From: an uncultured Draconibacterium sp.
Lineage (GTDB): Bacteria > Bacteroidota > Bacteroidia > Bacteroidales > Prolixibacteraceae
Length of the DNA: 64,000 nt
Direction of reading: 5' to 3'
NCBI RefSeq assembly: GCF_963675065.1
Contig: NZ_OY775905.1
Span: 818,501 to 882,500 of the forward strand
The notes beneath the pieces were generated by a model. It did no database searches and had not been told where the DNA came from. It saw nothing but the letters and a program-made list of their open reading frames with translations. How positions within the stretch are numbered: the first letter of the stretch is position 1; the number at the start of each line of letters is the position of its first letter. Shown here piece by piece: positions 56,001 to 63,572 of the stretch. Position numbers and translations under genes: made by a program.

Positions 56001-59000
56001 GCGTTGCTGGCGATGTATTAGCTTTCGCTTACGACATGGCATTTGAAAACAAAAACGTGGGGGTAGCCAAAGACGTTAACTTCACAAGCATCGCAATTTC
56101 TGGCGGTGACGACAAGGACAACTACAACCTGGTTACTTTAAGCGGAACTGCCAATGCTGATATTACAAAACGCGACCTGGCTCTTTCCAACTTTGTTGCA
56201 GACAATAAGGTTTACGACGGTAACACTGACGTAATCAGCGGAGATGCTTTCGACGATGACCGCGTTGCGGGAGATGTATTAACTTTCACATACAATGTGG
56301 CTTTCGATAACAAAAACGTGGGCACTGAAAAAGACGTTGACTTCACAAGCATGGCAATTTCTGGTGGTGACGACAAGGACAACTACAACCTGCTTACAGG
56401 TAGCGGAACTGCAAATGCAGACATTACAAAACGCGACCTGGCCTTATCAAACTTTGTTGCAGATAATAAGGTGTACGATGGTAATACTGACGTAATCAGC
56501 GGAGATGCTTTCGACGATGACCGTGTTGCGGGAGATGTATTAACTTTCGCATACGATGTGGCATTTGATAACAAAAACGTAGGGGTAGCCAAAGACGTTG
56601 ACTTCACAAGCATCGCAATTTCTGGTGGTGACGACAAAGACAACTACAACCTGGTTACTTTAAGCGGAACAGCCAATGCTGACATTACAAAACGCGACCT
56701 GGCCTTATCAAACTTTGTTGCAGATAATAAGGTGTACGATGGTAATACTGACGTAATCAGCGGAGATGGTTTCGATGACGACCGCGTTGCGGGAGATGTA
56801 TTAGCTTTCGCTTACGATATAGCATTTGATAACAAAAACGTAGGGGTAGCCAAAGACGTTGACTTCACAAGCATCGCAATTTCTGGTGGTGACGACAAGG
56901 ACAACTACAACCTGCTTACTTTAAGCGGAACTACCAATGCTGACATTACAAAACGCGATCTGGCTCTATCAAACTTTGTTGCAGATAATAAGGTTTACGA
57001 TGGTAATACTGACGTAATCAGCGGAGATGGTTTCGACGATGACCGCGTTGCTGGCGATGTATTAGCTTTCGCTTATGATGTGGCTTTCGATAACAAAAAC
57101 GTGGGCACTGAAAAAGACGTTGACTTCACAAGCATCGCAATTTCTGGCGGTGACGACAAGGACAACTACAACCTGCTTACAGGAAGCGGAACTGCAAATG
57201 CAGACATTACAAAACGCGACCTGTCTCTGTCCAATTTTATTGCAGACAATAAAGTATACGACGGAAATACCGACGTACTCAGCGGAGATGGTTTCGACGA
57301 TGACCGTGTTGCAGGAGATGTATTAGCTTTCGCTTACGACGTGGCATTTGATAACAAAAACGTAGGGGTAGCCAAAGACGTTGACTTCACAAGCATCGCA
57401 ATTTCTGGCGGTAACGACAAAGACAACTACAACCTGGTTACTTTAAGCGGAACTACCAATGCTGACATTACAAAACGCGATCTGGCCTTATCAAACTTTG
57501 TTGCAGATAATAAGGTTTACGATGGTAATACTGACGTAATCAGCGGAGATGGGTTCGACGATGACCGCGTTGCGGGAGATGTATTAGCTTTCGCTTACGA
57601 CGTGGCATTTGATAACAAAAACGTAGGGGTAGCCAAAGACGTTGACTTCTCATCAATCGCAATTTCTGGCGGTGATGACAAGGACAACTACAACCTGCTT
57701 ACTTTAAGCGGAACTGCAAATGCTGACATTACAAAACGCGACCTGGCCTTATCAAACTTTGTTGCAGACAATAAGGTGTACGATGGTAATACTGACGTAC
57801 TCAGCGGAGATGCTTTCGACGATGACCGTGTTGCGGGAGATGTATTAACTTTCGCATACGATGTGGCATTTGATAACAAAAACGTAGGGGTAGCCAAAGA
57901 CGTTGACTTCACAAGCATCGCAATTTCTGGTGGTGACGACAAAGACAACTACAACCTGGTTACTTTAAGCGGAACTACCAATGCTGACATTACAAAACGC
58001 GATCTGGCCTTATCAAACTTTGTTGCAGATAATAAGGTTTACGATGGTAATACTGACGTAATCAGCGGAGATGGGTTCGACGATGACCGCGTTGCGGGAG
58101 ATGTATTAGCTTTCGCTTACGACGTGGCATTTGATAACAAAAACGTAGGGGTAGCCAAAGACGTTGACTTCTCATCAATCGCAATTTCTGGCGGTGATGA
58201 CAAGGACAACTACAACCTGCTTACTTTAAGCGGAACTGCAAATGCTGACATTACAAAACGCGACCTGGCCTTATCAAACTTTGTTGCAGACAATAAGGTG
58301 TACGATGGTAATACTGACGTACTCAGCGGAGATGCTTTCGACGATGACCGTGTTGCGGGAGATGTATTAACTTTCGCATACGATGTGGCATTTGATAATA
58401 AAAATGTCGGGGTAGGTAAAGACGTTGACTTCTCATCAATCGCAATTTCTGGTGGTGATGACAAAGACAACTACAACCTGGCTACCACAAGCGGAACAGC
58501 CAATGCTGACATTACAAAACGCGACCTGGCCTTATCAAACTTTGTTGCAGATAATAAGGTGTACGACGGTAACACTGACGTAATCAGCGGAGATGGTTTC
58601 GACGATGACCGTGTTGCTGGCGATGTATTAGCTTTCGCTTACGACATGGCATTTGAAAACAAAAACGTGGGGGTAGCCAAAGACGTTGACTTCTCATCAA
58701 TCGCAATTTCTGGCGGTGACGACAAGGACAACTACAACCTGGTTACTTTAAGCGGAACTGCGAATGCTGATATTACAAAACGCGACCTGGCTCTATCCAA
58801 CTTTGTTGCAGACAATAAGGCGTACGATGGTAACACTGACGTAATCAGCGGAGATGGTTTCGACGATGACCGCGTTGCGGGAGATGTATTAACTTTCGCT
58901 TACGATGTGGCTTTCGATAACAAAAATGTGGGCACTGAAAAAGACGTTGACTTCACAAGCATCGCAATTTCTGGCGGTGACGACAAGGACAACTACAACC

Positions 59001-62000
59001 TGGTTACTCTAGGCGGAACAGCCAATGCTGACATTACAAAACGCGACCTGGCCTTATCAAACTTTGTTGCAGATAACAAGGTGTACGACGGTAACACTGA
59101 CGTAATCAGCGGAGATGGTTTCGACGATGACCGCGTTGCGGGAGATGTATTAACTTTCGCATACGATGTGGCATTCGATAATAAAAATGTGGGCATAGCC
59201 AAAGACGTTGACTTCACCTCAATCGCAATTTCTGGCGGTGATGACAAAGACAACTACAACCTGGTTACTTTAAGCGGAACTGCCAATGCTGATATTACAC
59301 CTCTAGATGTAACCGTTACGGCTGATTCTGACCATAGTAAAATTTATGGTGAAACCGATCCGGTATTTACTTATACTTCTGTTCCTGAATTGGGCTCAAA
59401 ATTAACAGATACCGAAGTGATTGAATTCACCGGAGAACTTGGCCGCGTTGCAGGTGAGAATGTAGGTATTTATGCACTAACCCAAGGAACCTTGGATAAC
59501 GTTAACTATAACATCACATTTGCAAGCAATACTTTCGAAATTACAAAACGCAGAGTGGCTGTTGCGGCTGATGCTTATCAAAGTAAAACCTACGGAGACT
59601 TAGATCCTGTATTTACTTATGCGTCAAATCCTGTACTTGGTTCAAAACTTCCAAATAACGAAGTCATTCACTTTGATGGTGAGCTGATTCGTACTGAAGG
59701 AGAGAACGTTGGTTTATATGCCATTGAACAGGGAACGTTGGACAATAGCAATTACGAAATTACCTTTGTAAGTAATGATTTTGAGATTACGACTCTTGAC
59801 GTAACAGTTACCGTCGATGCTGACCAAAGCAAAACATACGGAGACCTTGACCCGGTATTTGAATATACTTCTATTCCGGCTGTTGGAGTAACCCTGGCCA
59901 ACAACGAGGTAGTTGGTTTTGCCGGAGAACTCGACCGTGCAGCTGGCGAAGATATTGGATTATATGCCATTGGACAAGGAACTTTGGATAATCCGAACTA
60001 CTCCATCAGCTTTATGACTGACAACTTTGAAATCACTAAATTAGCAGTAACGGTTACAGCTGATGCGGACCAAAGTAAAACATACGGAGACCTTGACCCG
60101 GTATTTGAATATACTTCTATTCCGGCTGTTGGAGCAACATTATCCAACGGCAAGGACGTTAGTTTTGCCGGAGAACTTGATCGTGCCGCTGGCGAAGATG
60201 TTGGATTATATGCGATTGGACAAGGAACTTTAGCTAATCCGAACTACTCTATCAACTTTATGTCCGACAACTTTGAAATCACTAAATTAGAGGTAACGGT
60301 TACAACCGATGCCGACCAAAGTAAAACATACGGTGAACTTGACCCGGTATTTGAATATACTTCTATTCCGGCTGTTGGAGCAACACTGACCAACAGCGAG
60401 GTAGTTGGTTTTGCCGGTGAACTTGACCGTGCAGCTGGCGAGGATGTTGGATTATATGCGATTGGACAAGGAACTTTGGCTAATCCGAACTACTCCATCA
60501 ACTTTATAACCGACAACTTTGAAATTACTAAATTAGAAGTAACGGTTACAGCCGATGCCGACCAAAGTAAAACATATGGTGAAGCTGATCCGGAGGTATT
60601 TACTTACTCTTCCAGCCCGGAAATTGGTTCAACGCTTGCCAATAAGCAAACAATTGGATTTACCGGAGGACTAATTCGGGCCGAAGGTGAAAATACTGGC
60701 AGCTATGAGATTAACCTTGGAACACTGAGTAATTCGAATTACAATATTGCTTATATCAGCGACATTTTTGAGATTACGACTAAAGCACTAACCATTACTG
60801 CCGGTGACAAAACGAAAGAATACGATGGCGAAGTTTACAGTCCATTTACAGTAAGTTACGATGGTTTTGTAAACGATGAAGATGAAAGTGTTCTGGAAGG
60901 AGCACTTACATTCAGCGGGACAGCAGCCAATGCGGTTAACGCGGGTACTGACTATGTAATTACACCGGAAGGTTTAACTTCTTCGAATTACGAAATTACC
61001 TACGTTGATGGGCTTCTGGATATCACTGCAAAATCACTGACAATTACCGCCGATAATAAATCGAAAATATATGACGGTGAAGTCTACAGTCCGTTTACCG
61101 TAAGTTACGATGGTTTTATTGGTAGTGAAAATGAAAGTAACCTGGATGGTGAATTAACATTCAGTGGTTCTGCTGTTAACGCCACGGAAGTTGGTGCCGA
61201 CTATATAATTACGCCGGAAGGATTCACTTCTTCGAATTACGAGATTACTTACGTTAGCGGCTCATTAATTATTGTACCACATATTGTTGGCGACACCAAT
61301 GGCGATGGAATTATCGGTGAAGATGAGATTACCGGAGACATTAACGGTGATGGTATAATTAGTGACAATGAAATTACCGGAGACATTGATGGCGATGGAA
61401 TAATTGGCGATGGAGAAATTGCTGGAGATACAAATGGCGATGGAGTTATCGACGAAAATGAAATTGCCGGAGATACGAATGGCGATGGACAAATGACAGA
61501 TGGAGAAATCTCTGGAGATATCAACGGAGATGGACAGTTTTCTGAAAATGAAGTGGCCGGAGATATTGATGGCAATGGAAACATTGGCGGAAATGAGGTG
61601 GCAGGAGATGCCAACGGTGATGGTTTTATTGACGCATCGGAACTGGCGGGCGATACCAACGGTGATGGCTCAATTGGCGGATCCGAAATAGCAGGAGATA
61701 CGAACGGAGATGGAGTAGTTGACATAGGTGAAATTTCGGGCGATGCCAATGGCGATGGCCAAATAGGAGCCGATGAAATTGCCGGAGACAGAAACGGTGA
61801 TGGCAATATCGCTGCTGAAGAAATAGCAGGAGATATTGATGGAAATGGATCAATTAGTGGACTAGAGATTATTGGCGACAATGATGGCGACGGTCAAATT
61901 TCTTATTCGGAAATTGCAGGAGATGCCAATGGCGATGGAATAATTGGTGCAGGTGAGGCTAGAATGCTTGATCCAAATAAAGACCACATAAACATTATGA

Positions 62001-62245
62001 AGTTATTTACACCAAATAACGACGGTTTTAACGACTACTGGAAGATTTATAACATCCTGGAATTAGGCCGTGTGCAAGTTAAGATATACGACCGTTACGG
62101 AACACTTGTTTATGAATCTAGTGCATATCAAAATGATTGGGATGGTACCTCGAAAGGAGAATCAGTTCCTGAAGGTGGTTACATTTATCATGTAAAAACT
62201 GAACGAGCTGGTAATACAAACGGAGTAGTAAATATTGTTCGATAA
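50057..62245 (+). CDS. Giant repetitive T9SS type B surface protein (4062 residues)
   Basis: Signal peptide 1-30. Domain order: a GGFESGTIGWTG sandwich (about 31-211); three fibronectin-III-like modules (about 216-510); about ten Ig/filamin-like modules with the theme TAGxxxNITLTAYDEFxN (about 512-1680); two MBG modules (about 1680-1865); 14 YDG units of exactly 87 residues (1866-3083); six MBG modules of about 82 residues (QSKTYGDLDPVFEYTS); two KxYDGEVYSPFTVSYDGF modules (about 3576-3744); fifteen 15-residue calcium-loop motifs (3745-3969); and the gliding-motility-associated C-terminal domain (about 3978-4062; FTPNNDGFNDYWKI, VKIYDRYGTLVYES, DWDGTSKGESVPEGGYIYHV), which targets it to T9SS. 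A PorP/SprF gene follows. Likely a long adhesin or matrix protein; ligand unknown. Confidence 0.9.
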   Translation: MRTIFSLLKTVLILALFAASILAPGELSAQITNGGFESGTIGWTGSGFTTSTGETVLNWNIQPADGQMGRVTPGVAASTAQSTLGLTSSQLTGISSITNVGYVYQDINLTAGQEITIHWNYVSQDYSPYDDGTFACLTRSGEEQFKILARTFGTSDIGIPNTNAYGSTGWHTVSFTAGTTGTYRLGLGAFNWSDQAVSPILYIDDAVGGTSSPQQPVVSTSTPSNISNNSATVGGQVSSAGSGSVTDRGIVYSSSNSSPTIGNGTQVQIGTGLGSYSTTVSGLSNGVTYYVRAYATSSGGTSYGGVKQFTTLSESPPTVSTGSVSDINENSATGRVTVSADGGATITEYGVVYGTSSNPTTSNFKSNTTGAPTLGSEYSFNLTTLSANTTYYVRGFAINSAGTGYGTQTSFKTAPPVPVATAATLVGESSFKLNWNASTGAIKYYLDISTSSDFSSFISGYNNKDVGNVTSHNISGLSSGVNYYYRLRAYNGDATSGNSNTISTTTKVLDNFLVEAFGEGPIQTQTAGQSFNIRITARDDNNERIIDYVNNSVITSNGNLSDGSQSISSVTTGNFTGGVYSSQSVILTLTGDDLTITATKNEKTGISNEFTVMPGPINYYTIVANPDLGNQQQSVMAGVAFDVLVTVYDEYGNIKTDYDGDKSVLWETDATPSRSGDIYEIPEDGVQTFNSGVATIGSFVLYDAEEQPTITITDGPTSSPGTTSPILVMPNDLNNFTLEENPEQVHSIGGVRVTAGENFSVKVTARDVYQNVKRDYEGNIQFKSSNDLIVDYPNELQQFTLADNGVRVLTNVISIPTTGVYWLRAADSPLAYKTGDLTNIVVGPGAYSTSGSEFTATSATTGLTAGDYVNVSITPRDAEGNLLCDCQDVAIKLNGETYDWDSDPNPISVTDNHDGTYTAAIRITQLGTNTLTASVDGSDMSTTIEVVVDNPAAPSHFAIAGTGTQVAGVPQNITLTAYDEFHNKAVDYTGTKQIRFGGASDSNAPSTKPSVDGTDFNENTAIDFSGGEATVAMTLYKVESAEVTATDWTSGAEGITTPDDANDGVSPHKLPVVVSPAPADYLAITGSGTQEAGTSQNITLTAYDEFNNMATDYSGTKQIRFGGATPSDAPGVENPTVEAVDFGTNTEMDFTSGTVSVSMALFNAESAKITAADWTSGSEGILSPDDVIDGGSTYVYQLPVVVNATSPSYFAITGSDTQTAGVAQNITITMFDQYNNIATSYDGDKDLTFSGANASFDGINPEVSSTEFGNTTTVTFNNGVAENVSMSLFDAAHETQDALVNVSNGSQTATGQELTVDVIPNNATKLRIDTQPSIYVRAGDQLDQQPVISVRDAYGNMVDDNTTTVTATANGTESLVGTTEITAVNGIVTFTDLSYQKMETITIEFDANPALTTVTSGSILVDHNATVKYVYSTTPPYIYAGGQRGAYTVKRYDTYDNLVNNVVNTDGSDGNGDETVYLYSDNTDTNTKFYDVATGGSALTSVPITDGATSVNFWYYSEKEGDHLITASDKSSLDAPDVDTENATNTLEVKPAALSHFVVSGVGTSTNDGWTQHYYGDRQTVTVEAIDIFGNRKINYAGTVTFSLTDAEANEPGDAGNNYPVDYTFALADGGIHTFDNAILFERPSFEHPSYPATNEWWVTVVDLAQPSKYGSQVKIEVLKRPITVTAHNQTKQYYGDTYDLGSTQFTVTSGITAYQDPDVFAGTEGISNVTLSSDGTGASALAGDYQIVPSNVVGINDFNENYYDITFEDGTLSIDPRPITITVAANQSKTYGDVDPSGYNYTVTEGSLASGDVFSGNLTREAGEDVGLYEVYQTGLTIKEGATDKTDNYDITFVNDNKFAITKRDLTLANFVADDKVYDGNTDVLSGDAFDDDRVAGDVLTFAYDIAFEDKNVGVAKDVYFSGIQLSGSNDDANYNLVTLSGTANADITKRDLALSNFVADNKVYDGSTDVISGDGFDDDRVAGDVLAFAYDMAFENKNVGVAKDVNFTSIAISGGDDKDNYNLVTLSGTANADITKRDLALSNFVADNKVYDGNTDVISGDAFDDDRVAGDVLTFTYNVAFDNKNVGTEKDVDFTSMAISGGDDKDNYNLLTGSGTANADITKRDLALSNFVADNKVYDGNTDVISGDAFDDDRVAGDVLTFAYDVAFDNKNVGVAKDVDFTSIAISGGDDKDNYNLVTLSGTANADITKRDLALSNFVADNKVYDGNTDVISGDGFDDDRVAGDVLAFAYDIAFDNKNVGVAKDVDFTSIAISGGDDKDNYNLLTLSGTTNADITKRDLALSNFVADNKVYDGNTDVISGDGFDDDRVAGDVLAFAYDVAFDNKNVGTEKDVDFTSIAISGGDDKDNYNLLTGSGTANADITKRDLSLSNFIADNKVYDGNTDVLSGDGFDDDRVAGDVLAFAYDVAFDNKNVGVAKDVDFTSIAISGGNDKDNYNLVTLSGTTNADITKRDLALSNFVADNKVYDGNTDVISGDGFDDDRVAGDVLAFAYDVAFDNKNVGVAKDVDFSSIAISGGDDKDNYNLLTLSGTANADITKRDLALSNFVADNKVYDGNTDVLSGDAFDDDRVAGDVLTFAYDVAFDNKNVGVAKDVDFTSIAISGGDDKDNYNLVTLSGTTNADITKRDLALSNFVADNKVYDGNTDVISGDGFDDDRVAGDVLAFAYDVAFDNKNVGVAKDVDFSSIAISGGDDKDNYNLLTLSGTANADITKRDLALSNFVADNKVYDGNTDVLSGDAFDDDRVAGDVLTFAYDVAFDNKNVGVGKDVDFSSIAISGGDDKDNYNLATTSGTANADITKRDLALSNFVADNKVYDGNTDVISGDGFDDDRVAGDVLAFAYDMAFENKNVGVAKDVDFSSIAISGGDDKDNYNLVTLSGTANADITKRDLALSNFVADNKAYDGNTDVISGDGFDDDRVAGDVLTFAYDVAFDNKNVGTEKDVDFTSIAISGGDDKDNYNLVTLGGTANADITKRDLALSNFVADNKVYDGNTDVISGDGFDDDRVAGDVLTFAYDVAFDNKNVGIAKDVDFTSIAISGGDDKDNYNLVTLSGTANADITPLDVTVTADSDHSKIYGETDPVFTYTSVPELGSKLTDTEVIEFTGELGRVAGENVGIYALTQGTLDNVNYNITFASNTFEITKRRVAVAADAYQSKTYGDLDPVFTYASNPVLGSKLPNNEVIHFDGELIRTEGENVGLYAIEQGTLDNSNYEITFVSNDFEITTLDVTVTVDADQSKTYGDLDPVFEYTSIPAVGVTLANNEVVGFAGELDRAAGEDIGLYAIGQGTLDNPNYSISFMTDNFEITKLAVTVTADADQSKTYGDLDPVFEYTSIPAVGATLSNGKDVSFAGELDRAAGEDVGLYAIGQGTLANPNYSINFMSDNFEITKLEVTVTTDADQSKTYGELDPVFEYTSIPAVGATLTNSEVVGFAGELDRAAGEDVGLYAIGQGTLANPNYSINFITDNFEITKLEVTVTADADQSKTYGEADPEVFTYSSSPEIGSTLANKQTIGFTGGLIRAEGENTGSYEINLGTLSNSNYNIAYISDIFEITTKALTITAGDKTKEYDGEVYSPFTVSYDGFVNDEDESVLEGALTFSGTAANAVNAGTDYVITPEGLTSSNYEITYVDGLLDITAKSLTITADNKSKIYDGEVYSPFTVSYDGFIGSENESNLDGELTFSGSAVNATEVGADYIITPEGFTSSNYEITYVSGSLIIVPHIVGDTNGDGIIGEDEITGDINGDGIISDNEITGDIDGDGIIGDGEIAGDTNGDGVIDENEIAGDTNGDGQMTDGEISGDINGDGQFSENEVAGDIDGNGNIGGNEVAGDANGDGFIDASELAGDTNGDGSIGGSEIAGDTNGDGVVDIGEISGDANGDGQIGADEIAGDRNGDGNIAAEEIAGDIDGNGSISGLEIIGDNDGDGQISYSEIAGDANGDGIIGAGEARMLDPNKDHINIMKLFTPNNDGFNDYWKIYNILELGRVQVKIYDRYGTLVYESSAYQNDWDGTSKGESVPEGGYIYHVKTERAGNTNGVVNIVR
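55652..59305 (+). repeat. 14 tandem copies of a 261-bp YDG unit
   Basis: Fourteen uninterrupted 261-bp units, each coding 87 residues from DLALSNFVADNKVYDGNTDV to ANADITKR. The first unit is the most divergent. Variants alternate: GDG with LAF or GDA with LTF in 12 of 14 units, with units 13 and 14 (GDG with LTF) as exceptions; VAKD or TEKD is another variable site. Units 8 (from 57479) and 10 (from 58001) encode identical protein and share the rare codon form gatgggttc, and 9 resembles 11, indicating a 522-bp higher-order duplication. Confidence 0.95.
61289..61963 (+). repeat. 15 tandem 45-bp units coding EF-loop-like calcium motifs
   Basis: Each unit codes GDxNGDGxIxxxEIx (15 residues). 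The 12-residue loop D-x-[ND]-G-[DN]-G-x-[IVFM]-x-x-x-E fits the EF-hand/dockerin calcium loop, with only three residues between successive loops. The final unit ends GAGEAR, without the usual E-I. The DNA is less uniform than in the YDG array, so it is older or under protein-level selection. Confidence 0.92.
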
Positions 62246-62252
62246 ACAAAAA

Positions 62253-62284
62253 TAAGCTTGCCGAAATTATTTCGGCAGGCTTAT
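62253..62284 (+). promoter_or_regulatory. Stem-loop between the giant gene and the PorP/SprF gene
   Basis: TAAGC-TTGCCGAAA pairs with TTTCGGCA-GGCTTA around a short loop. It is followed by TCAAAAAATC, not a T run, so it is more likely an attenuating or mRNA-protecting hairpin than a full terminator. Confidence 0.55.
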
Positions 62285-62310
62285 CAAAAAATCATAAAAA
62301 AATAAACACG

Positions 62311-63252
62311 ATGAAACGTTTAATATTAACAATGGTTATCTCTTTGCTGGCTATCTCAGCGATTTATGCGCAGCAATGGCCACTAAATGATAATTATTAT
62401 ATCAACAAATATAGTCTCTCATCCGCATATGCAGGTAATAGCGAAAATAAGAATGTGTTTCTTAGTTATCGCAGAGACTGGACTGGCGTAGCAAATGCCC
62501 CAAGTACGATACGACTAAGTTATCATGATGGCTTTAAATCAAACGCAGGTATTGGTGGGAAGTTAATTATGGACCGCATAGGAATTTTTAAAAACTTTTA
62601 CGGCATGGCTACCTATTCTTATAAACTAGAGTCGATAAAACAGAAGATACTTTTCGGATTATCGCTTGGATTAAATCAAACCTCAATTGATTTTACGGAT
62701 TATTACGGTGATCCCAATTTCGATTTAGATCCGTCATTGATAAATAGTGATGTAAACTCGAAAGTAAAATTTATTAGTGATTTTTCCGTGATTTATATTC
62801 AAGGGAATTTCCATTCCGGCATAATGCTATCAAACATAAGCTTTGGAGATTATAACTTCGAAAATACTGAAACGGAATACAATCCTTTTATCAATTTTCA
62901 ATACCACGCATTATATACCTTGCCTCTAAAAGAAAGGTGGATACTTACCCCTTCAGTAATTTTTAGAGGTGGGAAACATTTTAGGAACAAATTAGAAATA
63001 GGTAGTCAGATAGAATACAATGAAAAATTCTGGGGGAACCTTGCCTTACGAGGGAAAAATGTTTTTTGTGTTGGATTTGGATTAAATGCAGGAGAACAAA
63101 TTGTTGTAAATTATTCTTATAATTTTGCCACCAACATAGCTGTAAATACTTTCCAAAACCACGAGCTTACCGTAGGTTTAAACCTGTCGGCATTCTCAAA
63201 AAAATCGGACGAAGCATTTTTTGAAGAAAAGGAAACTGCCTATAATTATTAA
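62311..63252 (+). CDS. PorP/SprF-family type IX secretion outer-membrane protein
   Basis: 313 residues, signal peptide about 1-20 (MKRLILTMVISLLAISAIYA). The start QQWPLNDNYYINKYSLSSAYAGNSENKNVFLSYRRDWTGVANAPST is typical of PorP/SprF, which form outer-membrane barrels that assist secretion of a specific T9SS type B substrate. Barrel strands follow, with KSNAGIGGKLIMDRIGIF and GFGLNAGEQIVVNYSYNF. Its position right after a giant protein with the type B sorting domain is the usual substrate-partner arrangement. Confidence 0.9.
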   Translation: MKRLILTMVISLLAISAIYAQQWPLNDNYYINKYSLSSAYAGNSENKNVFLSYRRDWTGVANAPSTIRLSYHDGFKSNAGIGGKLIMDRIGIFKNFYGMATYSYKLESIKQKILFGLSLGLNQTSIDFTDYYGDPNFDLDPSLINSDVNSKVKFISDFSVIYIQGNFHSGIMLSNISFGDYNFENTETEYNPFINFQYHALYTLPLKERWILTPSVIFRGGKHFRNKLEIGSQIEYNEKFWGNLALRGKNVFCVGFGLNAGEQIVVNYSYNFATNIAVNTFQNHELTVGLNLSAFSKKSDEAFFEEKETAYNY

Positions 63253-63346
63253 ATAATTACTTTATATTTAATGATGTTGTTAAAACAACCTCGTTGTAAG
63301 TTTTATAAAACAATACATAATATGTTTTCTTTATCGTAAACTATTT

Positions 63347-63374
63347 GTGCTAAGCGGATTTAACCGCTTAGCAC
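63347..63374 (+). terminator. Hairpin after the PorP/SprF gene
   Basis: GTGCTAAGCGG pairs perfectly with CCGCTTAGCAC around ATTTAA. The following sequence (ATTGTAGTTTTGG) has only a weak T run. The remainder of the 320-bp gap 63253-63572 shows nothing else. Confidence 0.6.
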
Positions 63375-63572
63375 ATTGTAGTTTTGGGCAGCTACATTAT
63401 AAACTAAAAATTATGGTTTAATCCAGGTATTACAATGTGTCTGTGGGCATCCCTATCATTAAGGATAAAAAACAATTTTAATTCTTTCACCCCAAAACAG
63501 TTCCCAACAAATTGCGCTTTTGTATTTGATAAAGTTTTATACTTTTATCGAATAATAAATAAGTTACAAGCT

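Noticed and set aside
56383..59253. Recurring 86-codon minus-strand frames every 261 bp
   Set aside because: They are antisense shadows of the YDG units, created by the repeat itself.
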